A stretch of DNA of 64,000 nt. Origin: Ascaris suum (Eukaryota; Nematoda; Chromadorea; Rhabditida; Ascarididae). The stretch covers positions 11,594,065-11,658,064 of the forward strand of contig CM024171.1 in NCBI GenBank assembly GCA_013433145.1, in the 5' to 3' direction. Position 1 is the first letter of the stretch. Each line of letters begins with the position of its first letter. The notes below the pieces were generated by a model. That model was given only the letters and a program-made list of their open reading frames with translations, was not told the DNA's origin and did no database searches. Made by a program: the position numbers and the translations under genes. Positions 50,701-64,000 of the stretch are shown here, piece after piece.

Positions 50701-51586
50701 CCATTTACTGTTTTCATTAGTTTGCGCCTGAAATGTTTGTGATTTCACTGTGATCTTATTCAATTTTCGCGCCCCACGTAAGCATCATCATATTTTCATT
50801 CCTTAATTCTTTAGTATTTAATTCACAATGGATTATTTTGTTCCTCGGAGAATTCCTGTGCACTTTTTGTTTATTTTCACCATGCTCGTCTGTCTAATTC
50901 CAACTAGACGATCAATGAGCGTAATCTCAGTCAAAGGCCATCAAAGTGAATTTTGTTCCGAGCGGCCAAATGTCAAGAGAATTTTGAAAACATACAAGGC
51001 TATAAAATTTACATGGGGACTTTCGCATAAGACAAGGTTCGACCGCTCCCAAAACTGAATTTCTCTTGGCTATTTGCAAGACCACCTTTGTCGCATTGAC
51101 TATATGAGTTACTCTGTTAAGCACACCTAAATGAAGCTAGCCTTCGAAATTCTGCAATTAGATCATAGTGAGCTCAATGAAAAGCAATTTATAATTGCCT
51201 AAAATCGAGAAGCTAGTTTTCAAGTAAGATTCATCAAAAGGTCACTCACTTCTTCAAACATAAAATTTTCCCCATCGAAATTAATTGCAGCTGAAGAAAT
51301 ATACCAGGGTATCCTGCCTAACCTGCGCTTATTCACTTTGATCGATACAATTTAATTTTATTCAAATTTAAACCGGTACAAATTAAACCCTCCGACCTGT
51401 ATGAAACGCCATTCACTAAATATTAAGGCCACAGATGAACGTTGTTGCGACCTTCCAGGCACATACAAATTTACGAAAGTGTAACAAACAATTATTAATA
51501 ATTTCGGAGCTGTAGAGTTGGTATTCAGATTCATGGATGAACGACAATGATAAACTTACAACGAACAGAAGTGAAAGTCGACCCAT
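44724..51586 (-). CDS. Secreted proline-rich repeat protein, copy C (intact)
   Basis: Six exons on the minus strand: 51586-51560, 48770-47840, 47542-47463, 46974-46904, 45632-45536 and 45005-44724. They total 1488 bases, encoding 495 residues and a stop, with every phase matching. MGRLSLLFV plus VLVVFQLVAS forms a signal peptide. Then follow DCRCKLCHCWKP (four cysteines), about 270 residues of PPPDHK/PPHK repeat, and LCTGKK. Exons 3-5 give a roughly 83-residue domain (CAVAKIRAKTLLLPL, IDRRLELFGLGKFKGK, VVVKISANCCPIILQ). Exon 6 has VVRPPSVLKNCSCKRESC and an acidic tail ending NDVKNT. Intron 2 starts with GC (AAG/GCAAGC) and intron 1 ends TTTAAG; both features recur in all copies. The upstream TGTACAG could accept a spliced leader. 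Splicing is inferred and extra exons are possible. I do not recognise the family; a secreted or cuticle-associated role is only a guess from composition. Confidence 0.7.
47890..48660 (-). repeat. Coding minisatellite, copy C
   Basis: Units of 18 and 12 bases alternate, giving a 10-residue PPPDHKPPHK pattern on the minus strand with occasional tandem PPPDHK. Unlike A and B, no unit has lost bases and the frame is kept to the exon end. No PPPDQ block remains. Confidence 0.9.
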
Positions 51587-53368
51587 TTTGTTTGATAACC
51601 GTTCACGGGTGAACGCTGTACAACAAGCGCTACATATCTCTCGCTTTAATACTCGAAGAGAGGCGTATTCAACACCATTCACTAAAATCAAATAATAGAT
51701 GCGCACATTCGAATCTTATAGCCAAAACAATAGCAGCAATTATATAAACACAATAGCTCATACGAAATGTTGAAAAGAGCCAATTTTTACTGCAAAGTCG
51801 AATTAAAAGAATTCAATGTTGAATTGGATGCACCGGAAATATCTTTTCTATCAAGGCAGAATGAATAATCATCCTTTCCCAACTTCCGCCAATAACGATT
51901 GAAGATTAACGGTTATTGCAGTATTATATGAATAATTTGAATTTGATAGAATATTTATTTGACCGTAAAGATATCAATTTTTACCTCAATTTCAACATTA
52001 CTTGGGTAAAAAATTTCAACATTGCACCGGTATGAATTAAACTAGATATTTGTCGCGATCATTATTTTTCTATATAGTCTTTTTGTATTTTAGGTTTATT
52101 ATATTATATTGAAATATTCCTTTTCCTTTTGCACGAAAATTTAACTGTTATTATTTTCGAATTGAATTTCACAGCAGCAGTTATCGAATATGAATTCCAG
52201 TAGGTCGTTTCCCAGATTGCTCCAATGCGATTCGGACAACAGGAACGAGCCTATTCGTCCATAATTGCTTTAACATAGTAAAGAAAATCAAGTTTTGGTG
52301 TAAAAGACTCGTGTATTGTTTAACGACATTCGCTAGAATCACCTTGCGCATCTCTTGTCTAAACGAAAATTGATAAAATCGTTTATTTTAAGTTTTGAAA
52401 CTGCTACCTCTACTGAAGCCTGCCCAATAGTTTGATCTCATGTGTAAGCGGTAATAGGATGAGAATATCCGAACGCCATACGTAACATACTTGTTCAATA
52501 GCTAAGAATCAAACGTAATTCTGTTGTGCTTCACACACGCTACCATCTTCCCGTTTATTAGCGAAAACACGGATGAAGGAACGATGGTATTGATGGTTCC
52601 CGGAAGAGAATCCCTCTACCTCGTCACCAAATGAGGTCCTTCGCTTGACGCCGAAATTCGGTAGGAACAAACTGTGTTTCAGGAATCTCGGTCAACGCAC
52701 GAAGGTATTCGACTACACTGAAGAAAACGAACATGTTTAAAAGCCATATTTCGATCGCCCAAAAGGAAAGAAAACGTTGGCTTCAACAAAGATGTCATGT
52801 CGTGTGACAAGTTCAGCAACATTGCATATTTATATCCGAACGAAAACAACACAAACAGGGAAAGGTAATGAACTGAGATGCGTAGATTGAAGAGTAGGCC
52901 AGCAGCATAAGCGTCACAATCAAACGGTGAAGTCGTAAGATCGTAGCAGTGAAGCCTTGAAAGATCCTTTGAAAGAACGGAATGAACAGCGATGTCTTAG
53001 AAAAATTTAAGTGAATACGAGGCTGAATTTATCTGTGGTGACAGGTAACCGTGATTTTGCATCATATCGTGATTTTTGCTAATCGCTCTTTTCTAGCTGT
53101 CTCAGAATGTTTTGAGACACCTTCGGAAATGAAGTGTTGATCGGTTCTCTGATGTTGCTGATGTTGACCACGTGTATTTGCTGTACGTGCATATATGTAC
53201 GAACACAAATAGGAGACCGTCACTCCTTCTCTAATTATATTATTTGTTTTCATTTAATGTTTGTCATGAATATATCATTGAACAAAGGGGTGTTGGTGGT
53301 AGAGGGAGCACCGATGAGCGGCTTATTTGCTTTTTTTGCTTTCTTAAAGCTCCTCTCCTTACACAATG

Positions 53369-53627
53369 TGTTGTGGTGAACGACCGTGCTGCAACTCAAT
53401 TTTGCATATATCGACTTCGGTGATATCTATTCTTCTCTGCCCCATAATATTTCGCTGTTCCTCTATTTCTGTAGTTGCGTAATTCAAAACCGTTTACCAT
53501 GTTGCGTGTTCACTCACTGATATTGGTAGTTATTTGCAGATATGCTTGACCAATTTTTACCCAATTGTTTGATTAAAACTGCGCTTTGACTCGCGTCGTT
53601 TTTGCTCTACAATCCTGCAGCAGTACA
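53369..53627 (+). repeat. Gypsy 5' LTR
   Basis: Starts TGTTGTGGTGAACGACC and ends about CAGTACA at 53627, inferred from TG...CA and comparison with 16724-16985. A possible primer-binding site with TGGCGATC begins 5 bases later. The end is approximate. Confidence 0.65.
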
Positions 53628-53888
53628 ACGAGTGGCGATCAGTACTCCAGCGACAAGGATCGGCAACAACACAAGGAAACCATGGGTCGTCGGCATTAGT
53701 CAACATCGAAGCGGTTCGAGCAATACTCAAGCCCAGGAGGAACGACAGCAACGGACGCTCGCAGCCGTCCTGGAGTTGGCGGACCGGCAGCAACAGGCGC
53801 TACTAGAGCGGGTGGAGTGGATGCTGACCGCTATCAAGTCTGCTCTTCCTGCATCGACTGCTGAGTTTATCACAAACTCGCTTTCGAC

Positions 53889-54640
53889 ATGACATCGGAG
53901 TTCGCTTACGATCCAGACAGTGGCGGCACGCTCGACGTATGGTTCAACAGATACGAAGACGTCATTTCCAAAGATGGAGCCGCGCTCAATGATGCCAAAT
54001 GGGCCCGCCTCATCGTCTCGAAGCTAGATGCCGCTACGTGCGCCCCCTTCACCAATCATATTCTGCCAAAGAGAACTTCTGGAGTCTCACTCGAAGACAC
54101 CGTCAAGACGTTGAAAGAGCTTTTCGGGCACAATATGTCGGTTTTTGCCCCGTCGCTACATCTACCTCTGAACTCAGCATAACGGCGAATCTCTCAGCGA
54201 CTAACGGGGATAGTTAATCGACGCCACGAGATGGCTGAATTAAATACCATCACGCCGGAACAGATGAAGTGTCTAATGTGGATCTGCGCCCTCCACACTT
54301 CAGAAGACGCTGATATTCGCACTCGGGCTCTACGCAAAATGGAGGACAATCCGCAAGCTACACTCAAAGAGATTACTACCGAGATCCAGCAGTTTTTGAG
54401 CATCAGACAAGATGCCAAGCTCCTGGACGGTCCTTCATCACCACTCCAGCCAGAAACCAATGCCATCAGCACCAAGAAGAATCGCATGCCGAATCCGCCT
54501 TCACTCTGCTTCCGTTGTGGTACACTACTCTGGGCCAAAGACTGCAACTTCCTCGACGAAACGTGCCAAGATGGCAAACCCATCGGTCATAAGAAAGGCT
54601 TCTGCAAGAATTTCATCAAGAAAAGAAGTGGCAGAATTCG
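53889..54640 (+). pseudogene. Gypsy gag and zinc knuckle (frameshifted)
   Basis: A first segment (53889-54150) starts FAYDPDSGGTLDVWFNRYED and continues through LVSKLD-like and HILPK motifs typical of nematode Gypsy Gag. The frame then shifts near 54150-54230 and resumes at 54231 with MAELNTITPEQMKCLMW. A cysteine-rich segment with CFRCG and GHKKGFC (about 54510-54607) represents the zinc knuckle; its first histidine position is altered. An upstream open frame from 53602 may be the true amino end. The protein would bind element RNA and form particles, but the shift makes this copy defective. Confidence 0.7.
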
Positions 54641-54699
54641 AAGAAAGGGCGCAGAACTGCGAACAACGTCACCGTTATTGCCACCAATGCCGCAACATA

Positions 54700-56027
54700 G
54701 CGTCAATCAATCGCGTTTACCGGAAAGTCCAGTTCAACGGCATTATAGTTCAAACGTGCCTCGACACTGGAGCCGACGTCACCTTAGTTAGCATCAGAGA
54801 TTGGATTGCGATCAATCATCCGAAGTTGCTGTCACCATTTGTCACGTTGAAATCTGCCAACAACAAAATATTAAGTTTCGAGGGTATTTTAGTGCGACTT
54901 CGACATCAATGGACACAAAGGACGAGGATATTGCCACATCGCAGGTACCCGGTCATTCCTCGGCATCGACGGGATAGCTCAAAATGAACCACTCTTTCGA
55001 AGCCTCACAGAAGCAGTCATCTGCATCTTATCGGCCACGACACTGAATCATCTTCGCTCTACGCTCATTGCACGTCTACAGAAGCAATTCCCTACAGTAT
55101 TCACGCCAGGATTGGGACGCTGCACAAAGTCTAAGGCACACCTTACATTGAAGCCGGACGCAAGGCCTATCTTTCGAAAAGCCGACCCGTCCCGTACGCC
55201 GCTCAACCTCGCATCTCGCAGGAGATTGACCGCCTGCTGGCTGCAGATGTGCTGTCCCCTGTCGATCACTCTGGCTGGGCAGCACGGACCGTCGCCGTTC
55301 AAAAGAAGAATGGATCGATCCGACTGCATGCAGACTTTTCTACTGGACTGAACGACGCTCTAGAGCAGCACCAGCACCCATTACCAATTCCTGACGATAT
55401 CTTCTTGAAGCTGAATGGAGGTCGTTTCTTCTTTCAAGTCGACCTCTCAGAAGGTACCTTCAACTGAAAGTGGATGAAGAATAACGGGCGCTGCTGATTA
55501 TCAACACTCATCGAGGACTTTACCGATGCAACCGTCTACCCTTTGCGGTAAAGTCTGATCCTGGCATCTTCCAGCAACAAATGGACGCCCTCGTCGCTGG
55601 ACTTGATGGTGTTGCTGCGTATCTCGACGACATTATTATCACTGGCAGAACCATCAGCGAACACAACAGACGTCTCGAGGCTATTCTTCAGAGAATCCAC
55701 AACTATGGATTTCGTGTTCGTCTGGAGGACTGTACCTTCTTGAAGACCGAGATCAACTACCTCGGCTTCGTGGTTAATGCCGAGGGACGACGCCCCGATC
55801 CAGCAAAAATTGAGGCAATCCACAAGATGCCACTTCCGAAGAACGTCAGCCAGCTTCGCGCCTTTCTCGGTCTCGTTAATTTCTGTGGAACATTCGTCAA
55901 AGATCTGCACAAGCTACGCGTTCCTTTAGACGCCCTTACCAAGAAGGACACAAATATAAATGGACTTCACAGTGCCAATCATTCTTCGATCACATCAAGG
56001 CAACGCTGGCCTAGGATTTGCTTCTGA
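54700..56027 (+). pseudogene. Gypsy protease and reverse transcriptase (frameshifted)
   Basis: The protease is marked by DTGAD at 54763-54777. Reverse transcriptase begins about 55060 (FPTVFTPGLGRC), changes frame near 55150, continues through IDRLLAADVLSPVDHSGWA and FSTGLNDALE, then changes frame again near 55460. It meets TAA at 55482-55484 and resumes with the YLDD catalytic box at 55620-55631. Connection-domain sequence follows (LRAFLGLVNFCGTF) to about 55950, where the frame shifts again. The active-site residues survive but the chain cannot be made whole. Confidence 0.8.
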
Positions 56028-57824
56028 CACTCTTCAACCCCAACATGCCAATCGTTGACGCTGCAGACGCCTCCAACTATGGGATTGGAGCAGTCCTGTC
56101 ACATCGTTTTCCGAACGGATCGGAAAAGGCCGTATACCACGCCAGCCGCACCCTCACTCCAGCACAAAAGAACTACAGCCAAATAGAAAAGGAAGCGCTG
56201 GCACTTATCTTCGCCGTGCAGAAGTTCCACAGATTTCTCCATGGGCGTCACTTCACGCTAAAGACGGATCACAAACCACTCTTATCCATCTTCGGAAGCA
56301 AGAAAGGAATACCCCTTTATAGTGCCAATCGTCTTCAAACGATGGGCGGTGATGTTACTCAATTACGACTTCACCATCGAATATGTCAACACAAGGGATT
56401 TCGGACAAGCGGACGCGCTATTCCATCTGATCGCGTCGCAGCGGTCGGAGCCAGAAGATTATGTCATCGCCGCCGTCGATGCGGAGGTCATTGCTGAGTT
56501 TTTGGACAACTGCAGCAACCTACCCGTTTCCTCCGAAACCATCCGGATCGCAACAACTGCAGATCGCCTTCTCCAACAAGTGATTGAGTGCACCCGATCC
56601 GGCCGCTGGCCCGAGGTTACACGTGACTCTCCACTTTGGCACTATTACAACCGTCGAGATACACTGACAACGACAAACGATTGTTTGCTGACCACCAATC
56701 GGATCGTAATTCCGAAGTCACTACAACGTCGTGTGCTATCTACGGTTCACAAGGCCCATCCAGGAAAAACAAGGATGAAGATGCTAGCTCGCAGCTATGC
56801 TTATTGGCCGTCACTCGACGCACACATTGAACAACTTGTCCAGAACTGTGACAGATGCGCAGCAGCCGCGAAGAACCCAGTGAAGGCCGAACTCAACTCC
56901 TGGCCAAAATCGACAGTTCCATGGGAGCGAGTACATGCCGATTTCGCGGGACCCGTCGATGGAAACTTTTATCTCGTTATCGTGGATGCATACTCCAAAT
57001 GGCCCGAAATCATCCAAATGAATTCGATTTCTACGTCTGCAACCATCAGTGCACTCATGAAGATTTTCGCTCAGTTCGGGAACCCGCAGACCCTTGTTGC
57101 GGACAACGGCACGCAGTTTACGTCGACATCATTCGGTCACTTCTGCCGGGCTCGCGGAATTACGCATCTACGCTCCCCGCCATTCCACCCGCAGAGTAAT
57201 GGCCAAGCAGAACGTTTCGTGGAAACGTTCAATCCAGCACTAGTCAAACTAAGGGAGGAGGAGTCGACGGTCAACGCACTACAAACCTTTCTGATGGCAT
57301 ACCGTTCGACACCCTGCCCGTCTGAACAGGATCATTTATCGCCCGCCGAAAACTTCTTGGGACGCCAAATGCGCACTGTCTTCGACCTGATGATACCACA
57401 GACCGGCAACATTTTACAGCTACGCGACACTAAAATGGAAGAGCAGTTTAATCGCCACCACGGGGCTCGTCGCCGTCACTTTGAGGTCGGTGACGCTGTC
57501 TACGTCAAGGATTATCGAGGACCGAAAAGCACCTGGATACCGGGCATCGTCGTACGCAAAGTCGGCAACGCGACATTCTCCGTGCGTTGTGGAAACCACC
57601 TTTGGACACGTCACATCAACCAACTGCAATCGCGCAAGAAGACACCGACCCTTGGTCAATTGCTGGACGTATTCGACCTGCAGCTGTTCAGCTCTGACAC
57701 CAACACCGCAAATTCAGTATCAGATTCTTCTACGCCGACGATCTACCTCAGTCGCTCAACGCGTATTCGCCACGCTCCCACTCGTCTTCACATGGACACC
57801 GCAAAAACGACCTACCGTTCGTAA
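56018..57824 (+). pseudogene. Gypsy RNase H and integrase
   Basis: RNase H (56018-56340) reads VDAADASNYGIGAVLSH and KTDHKPLLSIFGSKKG; a frame change near 56330 separates it from a 500-residue integrase frame (56322-57824). In that frame the zinc-binding residues are H143, H146, C176 and C179, and the catalytic triad is D207, D261 and E297, the classic spacing with 35 residues between the last two. A basic carboxyl domain follows (VGDAVYVKDYRGPKSTW). The integrase frame is the only long, undamaged part of the element. There is no chromodomain that I can recognise. Confidence 0.85.
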
Positions 57825-57838
57825 CTCAAAAGGAGAAG

Positions 57839-58095
57839 TGTTATGATGAGCGACCGCGCTGCGACTCTCACACGACCACGCTGCAACTCCTCACTACTTG
57901 ATGTTGCGGGAACGACCGCGCAGCGTCCTCAACGACGTTTTTTCCTCTCTGCCCTATCATATTACTCTCTTTGTCTGTTTGTACAGCTGCGCGTTCCAAA
58001 CCCACCTGCCATTGTGCACGTGTACTCAGATATATTGATGCTTTTTTCGCACGCTTTGGTTTCACTGTTATCCAGTCCGGATGTTGTAGTGAACT
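57839..58095 (+). repeat. Gypsy 3' LTR, strongly diverged from the 5' LTR
   Basis: Begins TGTTATGATGAGCGACC directly after the polypurine tract. It shares blocks with the 5' LTR (CGACCGNGCTGC, CTCTGCCC, GTGTACTCA) but differs widely between them and contains a repeated CGACC...GC block of its own. The right end is estimated near 58095. Confidence 0.6.
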
Positions 58096-59782
58096 CCCCC
58101 ATCTGTTTCTCCCCATCTGTAGTGAACTCCCCATCGCCCGCACTGAGCAACGCAGTGAAATTATGTTCGATTCGTAGCTACGGGGCAAGTATGTTACATA
58201 TGGCATTCGAATGCTCTTATCATGTGTCTGCTTTTTTGTGAGTTCACACAAATGGGCAAGTGCATACTTGAGTATTTGCAGACAAAAGACGGCATCAAAG
58301 TTCAGAAAAAATTCGAAAAATCTTCGAAATGAATGATATAACTTTTTCAAAATATAGCTGCTGATTGGTTTCATTGTGTGGTCCAAAGTCAATGTATTTA
58401 AGCAAGCATGGAGGTAGTCATGAAAATTTAATTTTTCAAAAGTGTGGAAAAAATGAGAGCAATTTTTGATTTCTGAGGCGACGGATCATAGCAAACTAAA
58501 CAACTGCATCAATGTTAAAATGTAATGAATGATGTGTACAAATTGTAGCTTAGAACTAGGCAGTTGTAAAATTGAATTTAGAATATCACTCAATATCCGG
58601 GTTACTCCTACCAAATTTCACCGCATTTAGTAGCCGACATCGCCGATTGAAATTTGATGAGAACAGGAGTGGTGTATACGTATCGGTCATCGTAATCTAC
58701 TTCAAATACTGGAAGAAAAGCATAAAACTTGAAAATTAATGATTACCGCTTTGGATTGAGGGGTGGGAAGTTTTCATTTCATAATTTTTGATCGTTTTAA
58801 GATAATCGCGAAATTTCACTTGAAAATGACACTTGATGTGAGACATATTTGAAATATCGATGCGGAGGAATACAACAAATCAGATTTCTCACTTCATCTT
58901 TCTCGCTTTGTATCACCCCTTCCCCTCCTTACTCCGTTCCCTCCACATATCTCATCTGCTATTTCTTCGGGATTGCCTTTAGGAGGGTGGAACGGGCAAT
59001 TTTACAATTTAAGCGATTTTAACAATTTCCGTTTGGACGAGAAATGTACAAGGTGATTCTAGCTGGCGTTCTTAAATAATACGGCAGTCTTTCGTATCAA
59101 AACTTGATTTTCTTTAGTAAATCAAAGCAATTATGGACAAATAGGCTCGTTCCTGTTGTTCGAACTGCGTTGAGCCAATCTGAAAACGATTTACTAAAAT
59201 TAATATTGGACAATCGCTACTATGAAATTCAATTCGAAAATAATTTCATTTAAATTTTCGAGCAATAGAAAAAGGAATATTTCAATATAATACCACAACT
59301 CTAGAAAATGAAAGAAATTATATAGAAAAATAAACGATCGCGAATGACATTTAATCGAATTCATAACGATGTAATGCTGATATTAAAGAAAAAATAGGCA
59401 TTCTCGTCCGTTGAATAAATCTTCTTTCAAAATCAATTGATTCATATAGTATTGCAATAATCGCTAATCTTCAATCGTTATTCGTCGAAATTCGAAAAAA
59501 GATGATTAATTCATTGTGTCTCAATAGAACGGATATTTCCTGTGCATTCAATTCAACTGAATTCTTTTAATTCAATTTTGCACTTAAAGTTTAGCCCTTT
59601 TAAAATATTCAACATAAACTGTTTCATTTACATAATCGTTGCTATTGTTTTAGCTATAATATTCAAGCGTGGGCGTCTATTTTTAGTGAATAGTGCTGTG
59701 TGCACCTCTTATCGAGTATTAAAGCGAGAGCTATGTAGCGCTTGTTGTACAGCGTTCATCTGTGAACGGTTATCAAACAAAA

Positions 59783-63234
<3,452 letters not shown>

Positions 63235-63830
63235 GTAAGTCATCAACTAAGCAAATGTTATTCAAAATGGAAACTTCACTTAAAAAGAAGCTACCGTTAT
63301 TTTTGAAATCGATGAAATTGAACAATTTGATCTTTGCTTTTTTCAAGATGAAGCCATAAGCTATTTCATAGAAACTTAAGCTTATAGGCATTATGCTTCT
63401 TATCTTAGTTTCTACGTTCAATTCGTCAACTGACGCTATTACACTTGTCATTGACTATTTGCTTTCGTTTATACTCTGATACGAATGAAAAAATTATGTT
63501 ATCATTTAAATTTCGGTTTATTCATGTGTTTGCTGGCTTTGCGGTGCAGGTAGCGTTTAGAATTAATTTAAAGTGAAGAATGTTTAAGGATTATGCAATC
63601 TTTTACGTCATTAGAGCTACCACACTAGGTTGAATATGCTGAAAAACAACCAAAAAACTTCATGAACTTTTCTAAGTGGTTGTTATCAACGAGCTCGTTA
63701 AATGTTAGATAAATTAGTTAAGCTATAAATGCATACTATAATTTCCATTATGCGCTGCAATGTTGCTAATCTGGTGATATTAAATTATTTCAACAGAACT
63801 GACGCAGTCGCCTCCTTGCTTAAGTCTAAT

Positions 63831-64000
63831 AAATGATGGAGCAAATATGCCAACGGCGTTCAGTTTAATGTATTGGCCAACAAAATATAAACTGATGCGC
63901 TTCTTACATGCCTTTCATAAAGCGCCTTACTGCTAATGTCCAGTTTACAAATCATCAGGATGAGAGCTCTCTTTGTTTCGGTTTATCCAACTGTTGTGAA
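63831..64000. other. Window end, unassigned
   Basis: No similarity to the other units and no gene seen in these 170 bases. Confidence 0.4.

Larger units (their letters stand above)
43812..53368. repeat. Segmental duplication unit C
   Basis: Collinear with unit B from its left edge (TTTGCGGGATAAATAAATTAG at 43816 and 19658) to its right tail. The tail is cut at 53368 by the Gypsy element, so a few hundred bases present in A are missing. Confidence 0.9.
53369..58095 (+). mobile_element. Gypsy-type LTR retrotransposon, nearly full length, inactive
   Basis: Order: 5' LTR, gag, zinc knuckle, protease, reverse transcriptase, RNase H, integrase, polypurine tract (AAAAGGAGAAG at 57828-57838), 3' LTR. 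This domain order is that of Metaviridae (Gypsy). Several frameshifts and an in-frame TAA at 55482-55484 prevent a continuous polyprotein. Its GC-rich codon usage contrasts with the AT-rich flanks. It interrupts unit C on the left and abuts inverted unit D on the right. No target-site duplication could be confirmed because the 3' LTR end is uncertain. Confidence 0.88.

Noticed and set aside
58170..58392. Extension of the Gypsy element past 58095
   Set aside because: Sequence from about 58170 matches the inverted unit D, not the element.

Overview
The window is eukaryotic and reads as nematode DNA, most likely from a parasitic strongylid (clade V) worm. The reasons are AT-rich non-coding sequence, small exons bounded by TTTCAG acceptors and GTAAGT-type donors, and remnants of Gypsy, BEL/Pao and RTE-like elements of the kind common in such genomes. 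The species assignment is inference. There is no operon-like bacterial organisation, no rRNA and no intact tRNA.

The main content is a locus of four diverged copies of one roughly 6-10 kb segment. Units A (5030-15351), B (19655-29148) and C (43812-53368) are in the same orientation; unit D (58170-63830) is inverted and lacks its far end. Each unit carries one copy of a gene that I assembled from splice sites, reading phase and four-way conservation. Exon 1 starts a signal peptide. Exon 2 finishes it and encodes a CxCKxCHC motif followed by a long proline-rich repeat (KPPPDQ or KPPPDHKPPH type). Exons 3, 4 and 5 are small (80, 71 and 97 bases in A, B and C; D has exons 3 and 4 at the same lengths). 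Exon 6 encodes a cysteine pair region and an acidic tail. Copy C (minus strand, 51586 to 44724) is intact on paper: 1488 coding bases, 495 residues. Copies A and B have the same exon set but net frameshifts inside the repeat. D is frameshifted and truncated. I do not recognise the family; it looks like a rapidly evolving secreted protein.

Between the units lies repeat and transposon material. 1-1920 is an inverted copy of 37191-39087, and 1641-2910 is a direct copy of 40247-41400. A dead BEL/Pao element (3550-4990) abuts unit A. A Gypsy LTR fragment lies at 16724-16985. A region of nested direct repeats occupies 17490-19550. A tRNA-like Pol III head (29668-29747) precedes a 3.5 kb satellite of 18-bp GATC-containing units that switches strand twice (29765-33275). 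A 95-bp tandem triplet lies at 34263-34547, and a decayed RTE-like LINE at 39120-39960. A nearly full-length but frameshifted Gypsy element (53369 to about 58095) sits exactly between unit C and the inverted unit D.

The working picture is a duplicated secreted-protein gene cluster, with one copy apparently usable and three damaged, reshaped by retrotransposons and inversions. All spliced models come from reading the sequence only; none has transcript support here.
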